Source: Beaufortia kweichowensis
Taxonomy: Eukaryota > Chordata > Actinopteri > Cypriniformes > Gastromyzontidae
DNA length: 64,000 nt
Reading direction: 5' to 3'
Assembly (NCBI GenBank): GCA_019155185.1
Contig: CM032817.1
Location: forward strand, 1,725,129-1,789,128
In this document: positions 36,683 to 55,818 of the stretch, one piece after another
Numbering within the stretch: the first letter of the stretch is position 1
Layout: the number at the start of each line of letters is the position of its first letter
The notes under the pieces: model-generated
Databases searched by the model: none
Seen by the model: the letters and a program-made list of their open reading frames with translations, nothing else
What the model was told of the DNA's origin: nothing
Program-made: the position numbers and the translations under genes

Positions 36683-39600
36683 ATGGCTTCGAACTATCAA
36701 GAGGATTCGGGTGAGTTTTATATCTTTTCACATATAAATAAAGAAAATTTTGAGTCGTCTGTGACTTATCTGACCAATGACCACATAATGGTTTCGGTAA
36801 AAGTTCAGTGATGTTACACGATTCTCCGCGATCACTCTTAGCGAAGCTTATCATCATCTGTTTGTCATTTTCCTTGTTAAATATTTTTTTTAACTAGCTT
36901 GTTAAACATTTCACTCGGCGAGTAAAATGTTTTGTGAGTCAAATTGTCCACAAAAGCATAAAGACACAGCGGGGCATGTTGTCACATCCTGCTGTTGACA
37001 CTCAATTGAGAATAATACTTACATGAAAACATGAAATACTTTATAAAGTTTAGGAGTAAATGCAGTAGAGGCTTTTGAATACTGCAGTCATTTCTCAACA
37101 AAACTGAAACAATAAATCAATTATGAAACAAAATCACGAGTCGTGTTTCATACAATACTCAATGTTAGGATATAGAACATCAAAAATAAAAGCACATTCT
37201 CCACAGAATAATTTTTTTAAATTAAATATTTGTATTGTTGAGGTAAATAATAGAATTTAATGCAGACTAAATAACTTGCAATAACAATAAAATGACAGTG
37301 TTATAGATGGTCAATGGATGTGACATTTTAGTCAAAACTGTAGTCAAAAATGTATTACCATATATTAAATCATCTGTTTATATTTTACTAAAGCCATGCT
37401 GATAGAGTCCAGGCAATAAGTGCTTCCTAAGTTTACACCGTTATGCAGTGCTAGATAAATACCTGTAAGAAAAGTTTTTTTGTTTTTTATGCTGTTATGC
37501 ATAAGTTGTCTCTTTTAAGAAATTTGAGAGACTTCACATGGGTATTTAAACCACCAAATATTGACATCTGACCTATCAGTATGGTTAAACCCTTTGATAA
37601 CTTTATTTTAACATTTAATAACTTTAAACCTTTATTTTTCATGGCAAAGATGACATTTGGTAAGATTCATTGAATTTCCCAGTTCGTGCCTGCTAATGTA
37701 AATGAAAGAGACCTTTTTGTAAAGTACCAAAATATTGTCTAGTCTTCATTTTGTTTTCTTCACACATTTAATCATGATTAAATGATTTAAAGCTTTCAAA
37801 AGCATCTTAAGCATGCTCTTCACTGACATTTCTATAACTTTAGTACCTTTGACAATTACTACTATGTTAACCCTAACCATGACAAATTATTTGTTGTATT
37901 ATTGAGCATTATTGAGCACTTTCTACAAATTCATTTTTTCTCTAAATTATATATTGATATTACTGCATATAAATACCTATATAGTAAAGATGTTTTTGTT
38001 TTTTTTAAGATGATGACAGTGTCTCAGGATCGAGTTATAGTGACTCAGATGCTGAAACAGTCTCAGATTCACACTCATGTTCCAACTCAGACTCAGACTG
38101 CGGCGAAAAAAGAGTGGCATATACAACTACCAAGGTGAATGTTTTTCAATTACGAAAGATTTAAAAACAAACTTAAAAATGGAAGATGGGAATCTAATCC
38201 TTTGAGAATGTTTAAGGCCGGCTGTCTTAATAAATAGATGAATAACTATGATGCTCTGTGTAGTTCAAGGGTAACATCTGTAAGTATTACAATGATGGTC
38301 AGTGCCGCTATGGAGCCAATTGTCGGAATGAGCACATATGCAAATACCACGTGAAGGGCTTGTGCCACAATGGTGACGGATGTCTTCTCAACCACAATCC
38401 TACTTCACGTGCATCCCCTGGACCGAATGACCATCGAGAAATAAAAAGCCATGGTAGGCAACAGAGAAGGAGAAGTAGACACTCATCTGTAGGTAGGTGT
38501 ATTGACGTACGTGTATTTGTTTATATTAAAATACAGTGCATCACTGCTCTTTTGTTTCATTAGCCATTTTTGCTCACTTATAGACAGTGATGAAGATGAT
38601 GGCAGACCCTACAGATGGCAGCTGAATTTAGGAAATGGCTGGGAGGACGTTGCCAATGATTACATACTAGAAGCCCAGTATTCACGCCCAAACACCACAG
38701 GAATTAATATCTATAACACCCCCGCTGGGTATGTTTATTATCCATTTGGCTGTAAGAGATTAAAAGATTAATGTTTGTTTTAATTAGAGAACACCTATTG
38801 CATCTTTTTTTGGGGGGTAAATCCAAAACTATTCTGCAGCCACCCCCTTAAAAAATGCTGGGTCATTTGCAACCCATAGTTCAGTCAAAAGTGAACAAAC
38901 CCAATTGTTGGGTTATAAATTAACCTATTCTGGGTTGTTTCAACTCATGGTTATGGACGTTTTCTAGGTCAGTTTAACCCAGCGGCTGGGTTTGTCCCAT
39001 TTTGACCCAACCATGGGTCAAAAAATTTATCACTATTCTGCAGCCACCCCCTTAAAAAATGCTGGGTTATCTGCAACCCATTGTTCAGTCCAAAGTCAAC
39101 AAACCCAATTGTTGGGTTATAAATTAACCTATGCTGGGTTGTTTCAATTCATGGTAATTGACGTTTTCTAGGTTAATTTAACCCAGTGGCTGGGTTTGTC
39201 CCTTTTTAACCCAACCATGGGTTAAAAAACAACCCAGCATTTTTGAGAGTGCAGCTAAACAAGGAAGTTTGAAGACAAAACAACTGTGTGTAAATAATGT
39301 CTTATACATTATTTGACATTTTACCTTGTCGTTAACCAAAATCCCAAATTTCGGTTAAAACAACCAGCATAGGTTGATTTATAACCCAGCAGTACGTTGT
39401 GTCCATATTTTTTCTTATTAAATCTTGATTTATCTCCATTATTTTCCATGTTAATCTTACTATAGGGTTATCTCGATTGATTTCACAAAGATGAGAGTTC
39501 TTAAAAAAGGGAATATTAGAGTCCGGCGTAAAGGTTCGAAACAGACGGAGTGGCTATGGTATTACCAAGGTCATCACGGCTGGCACCAGTATGGAGCAAA

Positions 39601-41541
39601 GGTAGGTGTTTCCAAGGTAAATTAATGGGTTTAATTCTATACATGTAGGAAAGTTAAGGAAATTTTTTTACAATTATGTCATAATATGCCTAAATATGAA
39701 GTCTTGTGTAAGTAAATAGCAAAAAAACAAACACTGACAGGGTGATCGGATGATTGGATGTGCATTTTCCCACTTTTTACATGGCTAGTTATCACATAAG
39801 TAATTGAACATTAAATATCGGTTTAAAATAATTTAGTTTAGGTATTTTGTATGCTTGCATGAGAAAAAAGATAGCATGAGAGTCAAACATTAAACAGATA
39901 CAGAGGTTGGATAAAATAATGTAAATAATGGGAAACTAGGTGATATCTGTTTTTTTTAATAAGATGTTGAATCGCTGTTTGCTTTTACTGCAGTTTAAAA
40001 ATTTATTGCAACTTATAAGTGAACTGTGGTAGCATTCGTCTATCAAAAATGTTATTTTATCTGTTGAGGTTACAAATGCTCCTGCTAAATGGGATCCTAT
40101 AATTTATCCCCTTTAAAAGTCTAACAAGTCACTCATTTAACTCATTTCTTGTACACTTTTTAAAAGTTGTGACAGACCATTTAGGTATTCCAGAGAGCCA
40201 TGTAATGAAGACAGGAAAAACTATTGCATTAATATACATCATGTTAAACACTCAATATAAATATCTGCCTGTTTTTCTGTTCAGGGTTCGAAGGGAAAAG
40301 CCGGTCCGATTCAGAGCTCAAAACTAGAGAAGGAATACCAAAACAATCAGCGAGGTTCTGTTCAGTTCTCCATGGACTCCCACACATATGAGATTAGCTT
40401 CAAAGGTTTGTTTAAAATAGACCCACACACATGAAGTAAATGATTACTTTTCATTTCTTAAACTGATGTGGTTTATGAATCTATCTGTTTCTAGGAATGT
40501 ATCAGAAAAAAAATTCTACAAACAAAAAAAGACGAGTAAGAAGGCGCCCTAAATATGAACCATCTGAAACTGGAGTGTGAGTTTTAGCGCTATATGTTAT
40601 TTAGTGCACACTGTAAACCCTGATAGCGTAATTGATTATATTTATTTTATTAATAAATGAAGGTAATGAATGGAATGATGCGTCTCGAAACCATGATTGA
40701 ATGTCTTGGAAGTCTTGAATGTCAGCAAAAAAAAGATAAAAAAACAATAACTATTTAAATATGTTTAAATAATATGTAATAATAATAATAATAATAATGC
40801 TTTAACAATTTTAAATTAAAATGTTCTCTTTATATTAATGCATAATTTAAAAAAATGGAATAAGCTTGAGAATAGCAATGAATGTGCTTTTATTAATAGC
40901 ATTTATTAATAGAATGTGCATTTATTAATAGTTAATTTATTAATATTAATAGTTTCTTAATAGTTTTTAAGTAGTAAAGAAACTATTTAAACTCACATAA
41001 TACTCAATATACTTGAAAAGTAGTTGATACTATTTACCAATATGTGTCACTAAACAGATTAGACAAGGTGACCTCCAGTTTGAGGAACTTGCTGACTTCT
41101 TCAAAGGATACACCAGTGTGGCAGTTTAAAGGGGGGAGTGGGAAATGGTACACCTATAAAAACACGGTAAAACTCATTTGCATAATGCGCATAATGCTTT
41201 TGTGTATGTATTCATAGTGACATGCAATAATTAGGCAAAACTGTGTATCTGCCATTTGTTTGCCATTTTCTGCTGTGATTTCTCCATAGGGTGGATGTTC
41301 AGTCTCAAGCGATGATATCGAGAAATGTTACCAAAGGAAACAAAACACAATGAACTTCACTGTGAATGGTGACAGTTACACCCTGGATTTTTCAAGTATG
41401 TCAGCTTAAACGTACTCTTTTATCTGGTATTAAAACTGTTTCTGAAATTAAAGGGTTTTATTAACCTTTTGACTTTTTATTTCAGGGATGAATCAGGTTA
41501 ACGGCAAAACAAATGCCAAACGCAAGATACGGCGAGCGTAA
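36683..41541 (+). CDS. CCCH zinc-finger / triple-WWE protein without PARP domain (10 exons)
   Basis: Exons 36683-36710, 38010-38134, 38264-38492 (or to 38453), 38584-38728, 39466-39601, 40285-40405, 40495-40576, 41058-41166, 41290-41395 and 41486-41541 join in frame to 378 (or 365) residues. Residues 9-45 are Ser/Asp-rich. Two CCCH fingers follow: C57-x7-C65-x5-C71-x3-H75 and C77-x7-C85-x5-C91-x3-H95. Then come a basic Arg/Ser stretch and three WWE domains, starting near YRWQ (137), EWLWYY (204) and PVWQF (308), with YEISF, YTLDF and basic RRVRRRP or RKIRRA ends. In PARP12/PARP13, CCCH fingers bind RNA and WWE domains bind ADP-ribose units. No ADP-ribosyltransferase domain follows before the stop and polyA signal at 42342. 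Probably interferon-inducible (ISRE). The exact name is unknown to me; function is inferred from domains only. Confidence 0.85.
38828..39241 (+). repeat. Two-copy tandem 204-bp repeat (AACCCAGC/GGGTT type) in intron 4
   Basis: Copies begin actattctgcagccaccccc at 38828 and 39032, 204 bases apart, and stay similar through aacccaattgttgggttata and the ends with ccatgggtcaaaaa or ccatgggttaaaaa. Internally, gggtt and aaccc words alternate, giving many short palindromes. Same family as 28040-28190. A further decayed piece (aaccagcataggttgattta) lies at 39361-39380. Confidence 0.85.
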
Positions 41542-42341
41542 TGATTGGGAGAAAGCAATGGAATTTTGCTGGATTTTGTTTAGTGATTAATCATAAGTTT
41601 TAGTGATTATGTTAAAGGGTGTTTTATTCGAAATGACTGTCTTTGTTTGTCAAACTGCCGTAAAGAAAGAAAATTTTAAATCCTTTATCAAATACGTTTA
41701 CAAATAATACTGAAGTTAACTTAAACAGATTTTGATATCTGTGTACCTTCGGTAAAATTAATACTATTCTTTATAATCATGTTTTTTAACATTATCTGCC
41801 AATTTAACATTTGTCTGCCTTTTATGCAATTTCGAAATCATCAACTGCCTGTTGTTAATTCCCGGAGAACAAGTGTTTACATCCCGCTTTCTGTTTTGAT
41901 TGATTTTATTCCTGGCATACAGATTTATTTACTACATTCCTTAAAAGATCACATACATTAGGGGATGCAAAGGAATCTTTAATAAGCAATAGTCTTCTCA
42001 TAGTCAGAAATTAGATTACAGAGTAAATGGTGATGGTCTCTTGCTGTTTAGTTTTTATTTTATTTGTATCTGTTTAAGGTGTTTAAGAAAAACATCAAGT
42101 TGATATGCAAGTAAAACAAAACTGAAACTCAGTAAATGTTCGTGACCTATGAAATGATAACATCAGGGTACCAAGCAATATCAGATACGATGTGACAATC
42201 ATTTGTTTAAAAACCTTTATTTTGTTGAAGGTTTTGTGAACTGGGTTTTATAAACTGAACTGCGTTTTACTCAGGAGTGTTATCATTATATAAAGGAATA
42301 ATTGTAACACATGGATGCTTTTTTGTGCTTTAGGAATTATA

Positions 42342-42347
42342 AATAAA
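42342..42347 (+). terminator. Candidate polyadenylation signal of the CCCH-WWE gene
   Basis: AATAAA about 800 bases after the TAA at 41539-41541. No other gene signal lies between, so a 3' UTR of 0.8 kb ending just before the MITE at 42466 is plausible. Confidence 0.4.
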
Positions 42348-42465
42348 TGTTTAAGTTATAATGTCAAATTAATTATGTACATTCTTTTACACACAATATC
42401 AAACACTTTTTACCATTTCTTACCATTTCTATTTATTTCTTGAAAACTAAAAGTATATTTATGCT

Positions 42466-42711
42466 TTTATAAAACGGTTACCACACAATACGAATATTAA
42501 AACCTAAAAATATGCATCAATGCAACTTTCATGAAATAAAATTTCTTCCGCTGGAAAAAATAGTCCTTGACCGACTGTGAAATTCTGTATGTTGTAAATT
42601 CTGTAGTGGTTGCTGCGCAGTGATACACAGAAGCGCTCATAGCGGTGCTTTGCCCTGAATAAAACACAGCTGTTGACTAATCAGGAGGACTGGAACTAAC
42701 CGTTTTATAAA
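42466..42711 (+). mobile_element. Complete 246-bp MITE with perfect 15-bp TIRs
   Basis: It starts tttataaaacggtta and ends with the exact complement taaccgttttataaa. It is non-coding. The internal part includes cgctcatagcggtgctttg and acacagctgttgactaatca, shared with the copies at 5339-5590 and 24849-25033. It sits between the two WWE genes, 145 bases upstream of the second ISRE. Confidence 0.8.
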
Positions 42712-42855
42712 TATAAACAATTTCGCTTATTACCTGTGCTAAATAACTTAAATTCACGCCACCCACGACCCATGAAACGACCCGTACTTCCGAGTGCAAT
42801 TTGTCCCGTATTGCTGTAGTTTGTTTAGGGAAATCATGCGTCACGAGGCTGAAAG

Positions 42856-42870
42856 GAAAGTGAAACCGAA
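42856..42870 (+). promoter_or_regulatory. ISRE of the four-WWE gene
   Basis: The sequence gaaagtgaaaccgaa fits GAAANNGAAA with a third GAA half site. It lies about 120 bases before the donor (gtaagt at 42991) of a predicted non-coding first exon, which is the normal geometry for an interferon-responsive promoter. Confidence 0.7.
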
Positions 42871-42899
42871 GCGTTGCAGCGAGTCTGTCACTTCAGCTT

Positions 42900-42990
42900 T
42901 CCTGGAAAAACTTTGGTCTAAACGCGCATTAAAGTTCTTTTTTTGGGTGTCATCGGTGCACTGAACATTCCAGGAAGCATATTACTGTAG
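42900..42990 (+). other. Predicted 5' non-coding exon of the four-WWE gene
   Basis: The region between the ISRE and a consensus donor (actgtag|gtaagtag) has no in-frame start leading into the WWE exons. Its 5' boundary is a guess. It would splice to an acceptor near 44600-44616, ahead of the ATG at 44652. Confidence 0.4.
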
Positions 42991-43435
42991 GTAAGTAGAC
43001 TAATTACGTTTTATCTTATACTTAATTACCTTAATGACATTGCTTTATACAAACAGACAGCGACTGTAGTGACAATGTTACAAAACACATAATCCTAAAG
43101 ATGTTCTTGTTTAGAGGTGTGTGAGGATGAAGATGATGAAGAGGAGCGGAGGTTTTGAGTAATTTTGAAGATAATACTGAGGTAATAAAACATGATATAG
43201 TGGCCCGGAAAAGTATTTTGACATGTGAGACTAATATTAAAAATCTGTGGAAGTCTATGCAAATGTTTAGTGGTCGTGTCTCCTAAGATGACGCAGGTGA
43301 CGTAGCTAAAATCTTTGTTTTGAATTTGTGAGTTGCTGTCTTGAGGACCGAAAATAAAAAAATTAAAAATATCCACGGCTTTATTATAGTAAAAGTGTAA
43401 TAAACATGTTTTTTGGCAGATTAATTGCCATTTAT

Positions 43436-43688
43436 CTTTATTCTAAATATTTAAAAGTTTTGAATAAATCTGACCCCGTTTGTGAAAATCAGGCTAAAGT
43501 CTCAAAATCAAATTCTGAGATATTGAGCTTCAAAGTTTGTCACCTATAAATATCACTATGATTTTCATCTTTGACATGTTATTACTCAGACAGCATTAAA
43601 GATATCAAGGCTATATTTTCACAGAATGTTCTTTATATTATTTAGGGTGATTTTATTTAGAAAACAGTAAATCACAAAAAAATGACTT
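43436..43688 (+). repeat. First copy of a duplicated TIR-element segment (intron 1)
   Basis: It shares ctttattctaaatatttaaa, the tgaccccgtttgtgaaaa end and the core tttcacagaatgttctttat with 44221-44470. The similarity begins about 30 bases outside the element's TIR, so the pair arose by segment duplication rather than two insertions. This copy lacks the right terminal repeat. Confidence 0.7.
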
Positions 43689-44220
43689 TTACCATAGTTT
43701 TACTACAAATGAACAGAAATGTATTTAAATATGGTATTAGTATATTTTTTAACTAAAAAATAGGAAAATAAGAAAAGTATGCTTTTAGTCTTCTACTCAG
43801 AAATATACCTCATGTACTCAAGTAAACACTTTTGTAAACTTCAAAGTAGGCCAGTTTAGTCCTAAGTGGTATAGAAGTAGTACACTAACATTAACAATGT
43901 ACTTGAACTTTGTTTATAAAAATGAACTTAAAGTATATTTCTTTTTTGTAAGGTTAACATAATGGCTATTGTGGTGAGAACAGTGTAATGAATTACTTAA
44001 GTAATTAATTGTAAGGAAAGGAATTACTCTGGATTTATAAGTAATGTAATTACTGTTATTTATGATGTACTTGCATTACGTACTGCATACTGTATATTTT
44101 CAATGATTCTGCATTGAACGATATATAATTTAAAATTTAAATAAGTCAGAAATGCATTTGAAATGAGTTGTATTTGATTACAATGTGTAGAAAATTCTAA
44201 CTTTACAGTTTCATAAGAAT

Positions 44221-44470
44221 CTTTATTGTAAATATTTAAAAGTTTTGAATATATGTGACAACGTTTGTGAAAACCAGAGAAACCAAAAAAGTATCACTAT
44301 AAATATCACTATGATTTTCATCTTTGACATGTTCTTACTCAGACAGTATTAAAGATATCAAGGCTATATTTTCACAGAATGTTCTTTATATTATTTAGGG
44401 TGATTTTATTTAGAAAACAGTAAATCACAAAAAATGGCTTTACCTGGGTTTTCACAGGCAGGGTCACATA
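44221..44470 (+). mobile_element. Second copy: TIR element with both ends (tgtgac...gtcaca)
   Basis: Element bounds are about 44250 (tatatgtgacaacgtttgtg) and 44470 (aggcagggtcacatata). The terminal sequences are imperfect inverted repeats of about 30 bases. Compared with the first copy it lacks about 40 internal bases. Related ends are at 20292-20425 and 29190-29260. Confidence 0.7.
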
Positions 44471-44651
44471 TATATTATCCAATATCTAATAAATCATCAA
44501 TATTTTCTTAAATATTTGACTATTTTTGTTAAATGCTTTGCCTGAAGTACTGCCATACTACACGGCTGACATATTAAAGAGCTGTTTTTAAAATCTATAG
44601 GCTATAGCTGTTCAGGAAGCACCTCAGAAAGACAGAACACCATCTAACAAC

Positions 44652-51839
<7,188 letters not shown>

Positions 51840-52650
51840 CACCTCACATGCCAACTCTTCACTGTTTACTTGAATTTGTGTATGTATTTCATCAGGAAGC
51901 CAACTGACCGTTTAAAACCTCTAATATTCACTGAGCAAATATTGTTATTTTAGCATGTATAAAACACATATGTGTGATTTACTAAAGCTGTAAAAGCACA
52001 ACTGTGACCTCTTCGCTTAGTATTTTTATCACTGCGCAGCACCATATACTAGCTGATTGTATTTCTGCCATTTAAATAACTGCCATGAAAGACTTTCCTC
52101 ACTGAATATTTTCTTACATTATTTCTTGTTTGTAACTGTTTACTACTTTTTCCAATGCATTATTACAACCAGTGCAACCGTAGCTTTTACAATTCATTTG
52201 CTCTCAATGAATTTCATAAATAATTAATAATTATAAGTGATTATAATTGAATGTGATATATTTAAAATATAATTGGTAACACTTTACATCAAGGTTGTAT
52301 TTGTCAACACAAGTAAATGCAGTAGCTAACATGAACCAACAATGAGCAATAGTTTAAATAAAATTAACATACATGTAGTTTATCAAATGCTGTAGAAGTG
52401 TTGTTAATTGTTACTTTGTTAACAAATAAAACCTTACTGTAAACTGTGAAATGTTTATATAAGCAGTCACAATAAACCATTGATACAGTGTATTTTCTCT
52501 TAATGTAATGAAGAAAATAATTTAGTGTAAGGTTATACACAAAAAGTGACAAAACGGGTCAACATTTATGCCTCTTTTTATAATAAATAAAATAATTTTG
52601 ATCTTGCCTTTTATTTTATAGTGCTGCTGTAATGTGCCTGAATAAATAAA
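51840..52650 (+). other. Predicted 3' UTR of the four-WWE gene
   Basis: The stretch after the stop is AT-rich and ends at overlapping AATAAA signals at 52641-52646 and 52645-52650. It contains a palindromic fish repeat at 52272-52450. No exon is seen. Confidence 0.45.
52272..52450. mobile_element. Palindromic repeat (ggtaacactttacatcaagg ends)
   Basis: The left end attggtaacactttacatca with aggttgtatttgtcaacaca is mirrored by ttgttaacaaataaaacctt followed by actgtaaactg. The middle (gcagtagctaacatgaacc, aacaatgagcaatag) belongs to a common fish element. A related inner piece lies at 51345-51430. Confidence 0.55.
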
Positions 52651-52719
52651 AGAAATAACACCAATTTGTACTGTTACCAGAAACTGTCATATGCTACAAT
52701 AAAACACTCATTACATGTT

Positions 52720-52778
52720 TTTATTACCAACAATATACAAAAAAATGCAAGCATTACTGTTTAAATAATCAATTTATT
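52720..52778 (-). terminator. scyl2: Candidate polyadenylation signals of scyl2
   Basis: Minus-strand AATAAA (tttatt on the plus strand) occurs at 52720-52725 and 52773-52778. The implied 3' UTR is about 1.7 kb. Closer signals such as the one near 53767 are possible. Confidence 0.3.
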
Positions 52779-54470
52779 TAATTTCAAAATCACCATTTTG
52801 CCAACAATCTAGTTCACATTTTTTTTTTTTTTACTTAAAACAAACCCAGATAATTTTATCTACAATAATTGACTTTTTGAAAACTGCATGTAGTGACACA
52901 CTCATACAGCATTTTTACAATCCCCATCACAAACCTGTTATTGCACAACTCTCAACATAAGGCCTCGTATTCATAAGACCAGGAAAAATGTTCCCTTTAA
53001 ATAAAACCTATGTGGATATTTAACATCCTCTTCATGAAAGTGATTCGCTCGCAACAGTATTTAAAAAAAAAAATCACGTGGCAGTTCACCTCTATATACT
53101 GTAGCTACACCTAAATCATGTTGTTTGTAAAAATAATACACATTTTGGTGACTTGCAGCTTTCTGTTTGGTCATAATGTGGAATATATTCAATTGGTCAC
53201 TTTCCGAAACAGAAAACAGCCCATATTCTGCGGTGCTTATGCTAACAAACAAAACAAGAAACCGGACGTGGTGCCACTGTATGATCAGTAACTTTCCATG
53301 AAACACAACATTACAAGATATATAACACACTGGGCAAGAAATAACAGCAGAAATGGAAGCAGACAAACACATCGTGCCTCATTCATAAAACAGGAGCAGA
53401 GCAAACTTACATACTAGAAAAACCATTCATACACCGTGTCCTAATCGACTGTAATGTCTGATTAAAACATTTATTTATATGATGCAAACTTATTTAAGCG
53501 AATTCCCTAAAGCAAGAACTGCTGATGTCATACGTACTATGTAACAAACTATTAAGACCTTTAAACCTTTGATGACAATATTAAGCACATTTAATCCCCC
53601 AATTCTATAATTCTCATTACTGTAATACAAAAGAAAAAAAAATTATTTGTACAGTAAGGTTTAGCTGTTGTATTGTATGCAGACATGCAAATGAGATTTT
53701 TCCACTTCATGTCAATGAGAAATTAATTTGAATGACCAACAAAAACATCTTAACAATTCTGAAAACCGCTTTTATTTGCTAAACAATATTTTTTTCAACT
53801 AGAAAATGGTTTTACTAATTAAATCTGTTCTACTCATGTTTCAAGAATGAAGCTCATAGATTCTGTCCTACATAAGCCATAAAAGGCTGAAGCAGAAACT
53901 CCCGACATGACAAACCCAACAATTTTCAGCTCGATTACGTTTAGTGCACCTACAGTATGACAGTTTCATCATTTAAGAATTTTCCTCAGTGCATCAACAT
54001 ATATATCAGTAGGAAACTCACACTCCATAATCACCAGTTACAATATTTACAGAAAGAATACATTATAAATCAACTAATCTGTGTGAAAACTGTGGATAGG
54101 ACCAATATCCACTTCTCGCTTAGTGTTTTTAGCTCAAGAGTTGGGAGAGATATTTACTGATGCAGGAGACAATCCAAAGCCTGTTGATTTAATCCGCATG
54201 TGAGCTTGAGGCTCAAGCAAGGAGGAGTTTATCTCTGCTTGATTTTTCTTTCTTTTTGACCGTGTGTCAAGCCGAACGAGAGCCCAAGCATCTTGCTTCC
54301 AAAGAAACATGACGGTTCATTTCTTCTTTTTGAGATAGTTGAACTGTTGCAAAAGGTGCACCAAGAGCTAAAATAAACAAGAACGTTTTCAAACACTGTC
54401 AACTTCACTGCTGATGTTGTTTCGCTTTGATTTCCACTCAAGTGGGAACGTGATCAAAATCCAAAATCTT

Positions 54471-55778
54471 CTATCCGAAGAGGTCTTTAAGGTCGTTGTT
54501 GACTGAAGCGCTTTGTTTCATCATCCCAGTGTTCACTGCGGGAGCAGCCAAAGGCTGTGAGAAGTTCTGTGGGTTATAGAAAGGATTTGCCTGCATCCCA
54601 AAACCACCTTGCACCCCACCGGCCATTCCCATTGGAGCTGTCTGCATGGGTGCGGCCTGGGAAGGTTGGCCCGTACCAAACTGACTAAGCCACGGAGAAG
54701 GCGCAGTGGTTCCTGGGTTCGGTTTGGGGGCCATTTGGTTCAGGCTTACTTTGGGTTTGTTAGGGGTGAAGAGAGTGTCTAGGGCGGACATGTCAGGGGG
54801 TTTGCCAGGCTGGTTTTGGTTCAGGACACCAAAATTTGGAGTGCTGGTTGTGGTGGCCATGCCCCCGTAGAGAGCGGGAGTGGTGGCTCTCATGCCCATT
54901 CCCACAGCTCCCGTCTGAAAGCCCATGGGTTGGTTGAAGCCATTGCTGACGGGGCCCATGGTGCCCATTCCACCCATGCTGGGTCCAGATGGGAAGGCGG
55001 AGGAGATGGTGCCTCTGGGCCCAGAGTTCAACGACAGGTTGTTTAGAGATGTCATGCTGTTTAGAAGACTACTGGTTAGATCCTTTGCCTGAAATCAGAC
55101 AAATATTTCTTAGTTAGAGGAAGTGTGTCAATAGATTTGCACTTAGGGAATGGCAAAAAAGTACCCATCTACAGCATGTGATGTGTTACCTGTGAAGAAG
55201 TTGTAACTGGTTTTACACTCTGTGGAGCTAACGGCTGCTGACTTCTTAGTTTGGCAGCCTGTTCCTGTTCTTTAGCCAAACGCTGCTTTTCCTCCAGGGT
55301 AAGAGACGCCTGATAAAACCACAAACAGCAGTTAGTGCCCAAGGGGAAAACCAGGTCTGATTGGGCTACATAAGTCTTGCACCACCTAAGCTCCATTGCT
55401 AAATAGTTACTATATAGTCATCTCTTCTCCATTTTTTTAATTCACAGAATTTAAAGAAAGATAAAAATGGATAACCTTATAGATCTAGAAAACAGATAGC
55501 ACATGTATAGACTGATATAGTCTGGACTCTAACAACAGGGCTTCAGTAAAATATAAACAGATGGTTCAATTTATTGGTAATAAGTAGGGCTGTCAAACGA
55601 TTAATTGCGATTAATCGCATCCAGAAAAAAGTTTATGTTTACATAATATATGTCTGTGTACTGTACATATTAATTTTGTATTTATAAACACATACATTCA
55701 TATTTAAGAAAAATATAAAAATGTATAAATGTTTATATATAATTTCGATTATTGGTAAATATAAATAAATACATCTAA

Positions 55779-55818
<40 letters not shown>

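Noticed and set aside
38828..39241. CRISPR-like array
   Set aside because: Only two long tandem units of a fish repeat; no short repeats with unique spacers, and the DNA is vertebrate.
54816..55046. Plus-strand 76-codon frame
   Set aside because: Antisense of the Gly/Met-rich scyl2 tail.
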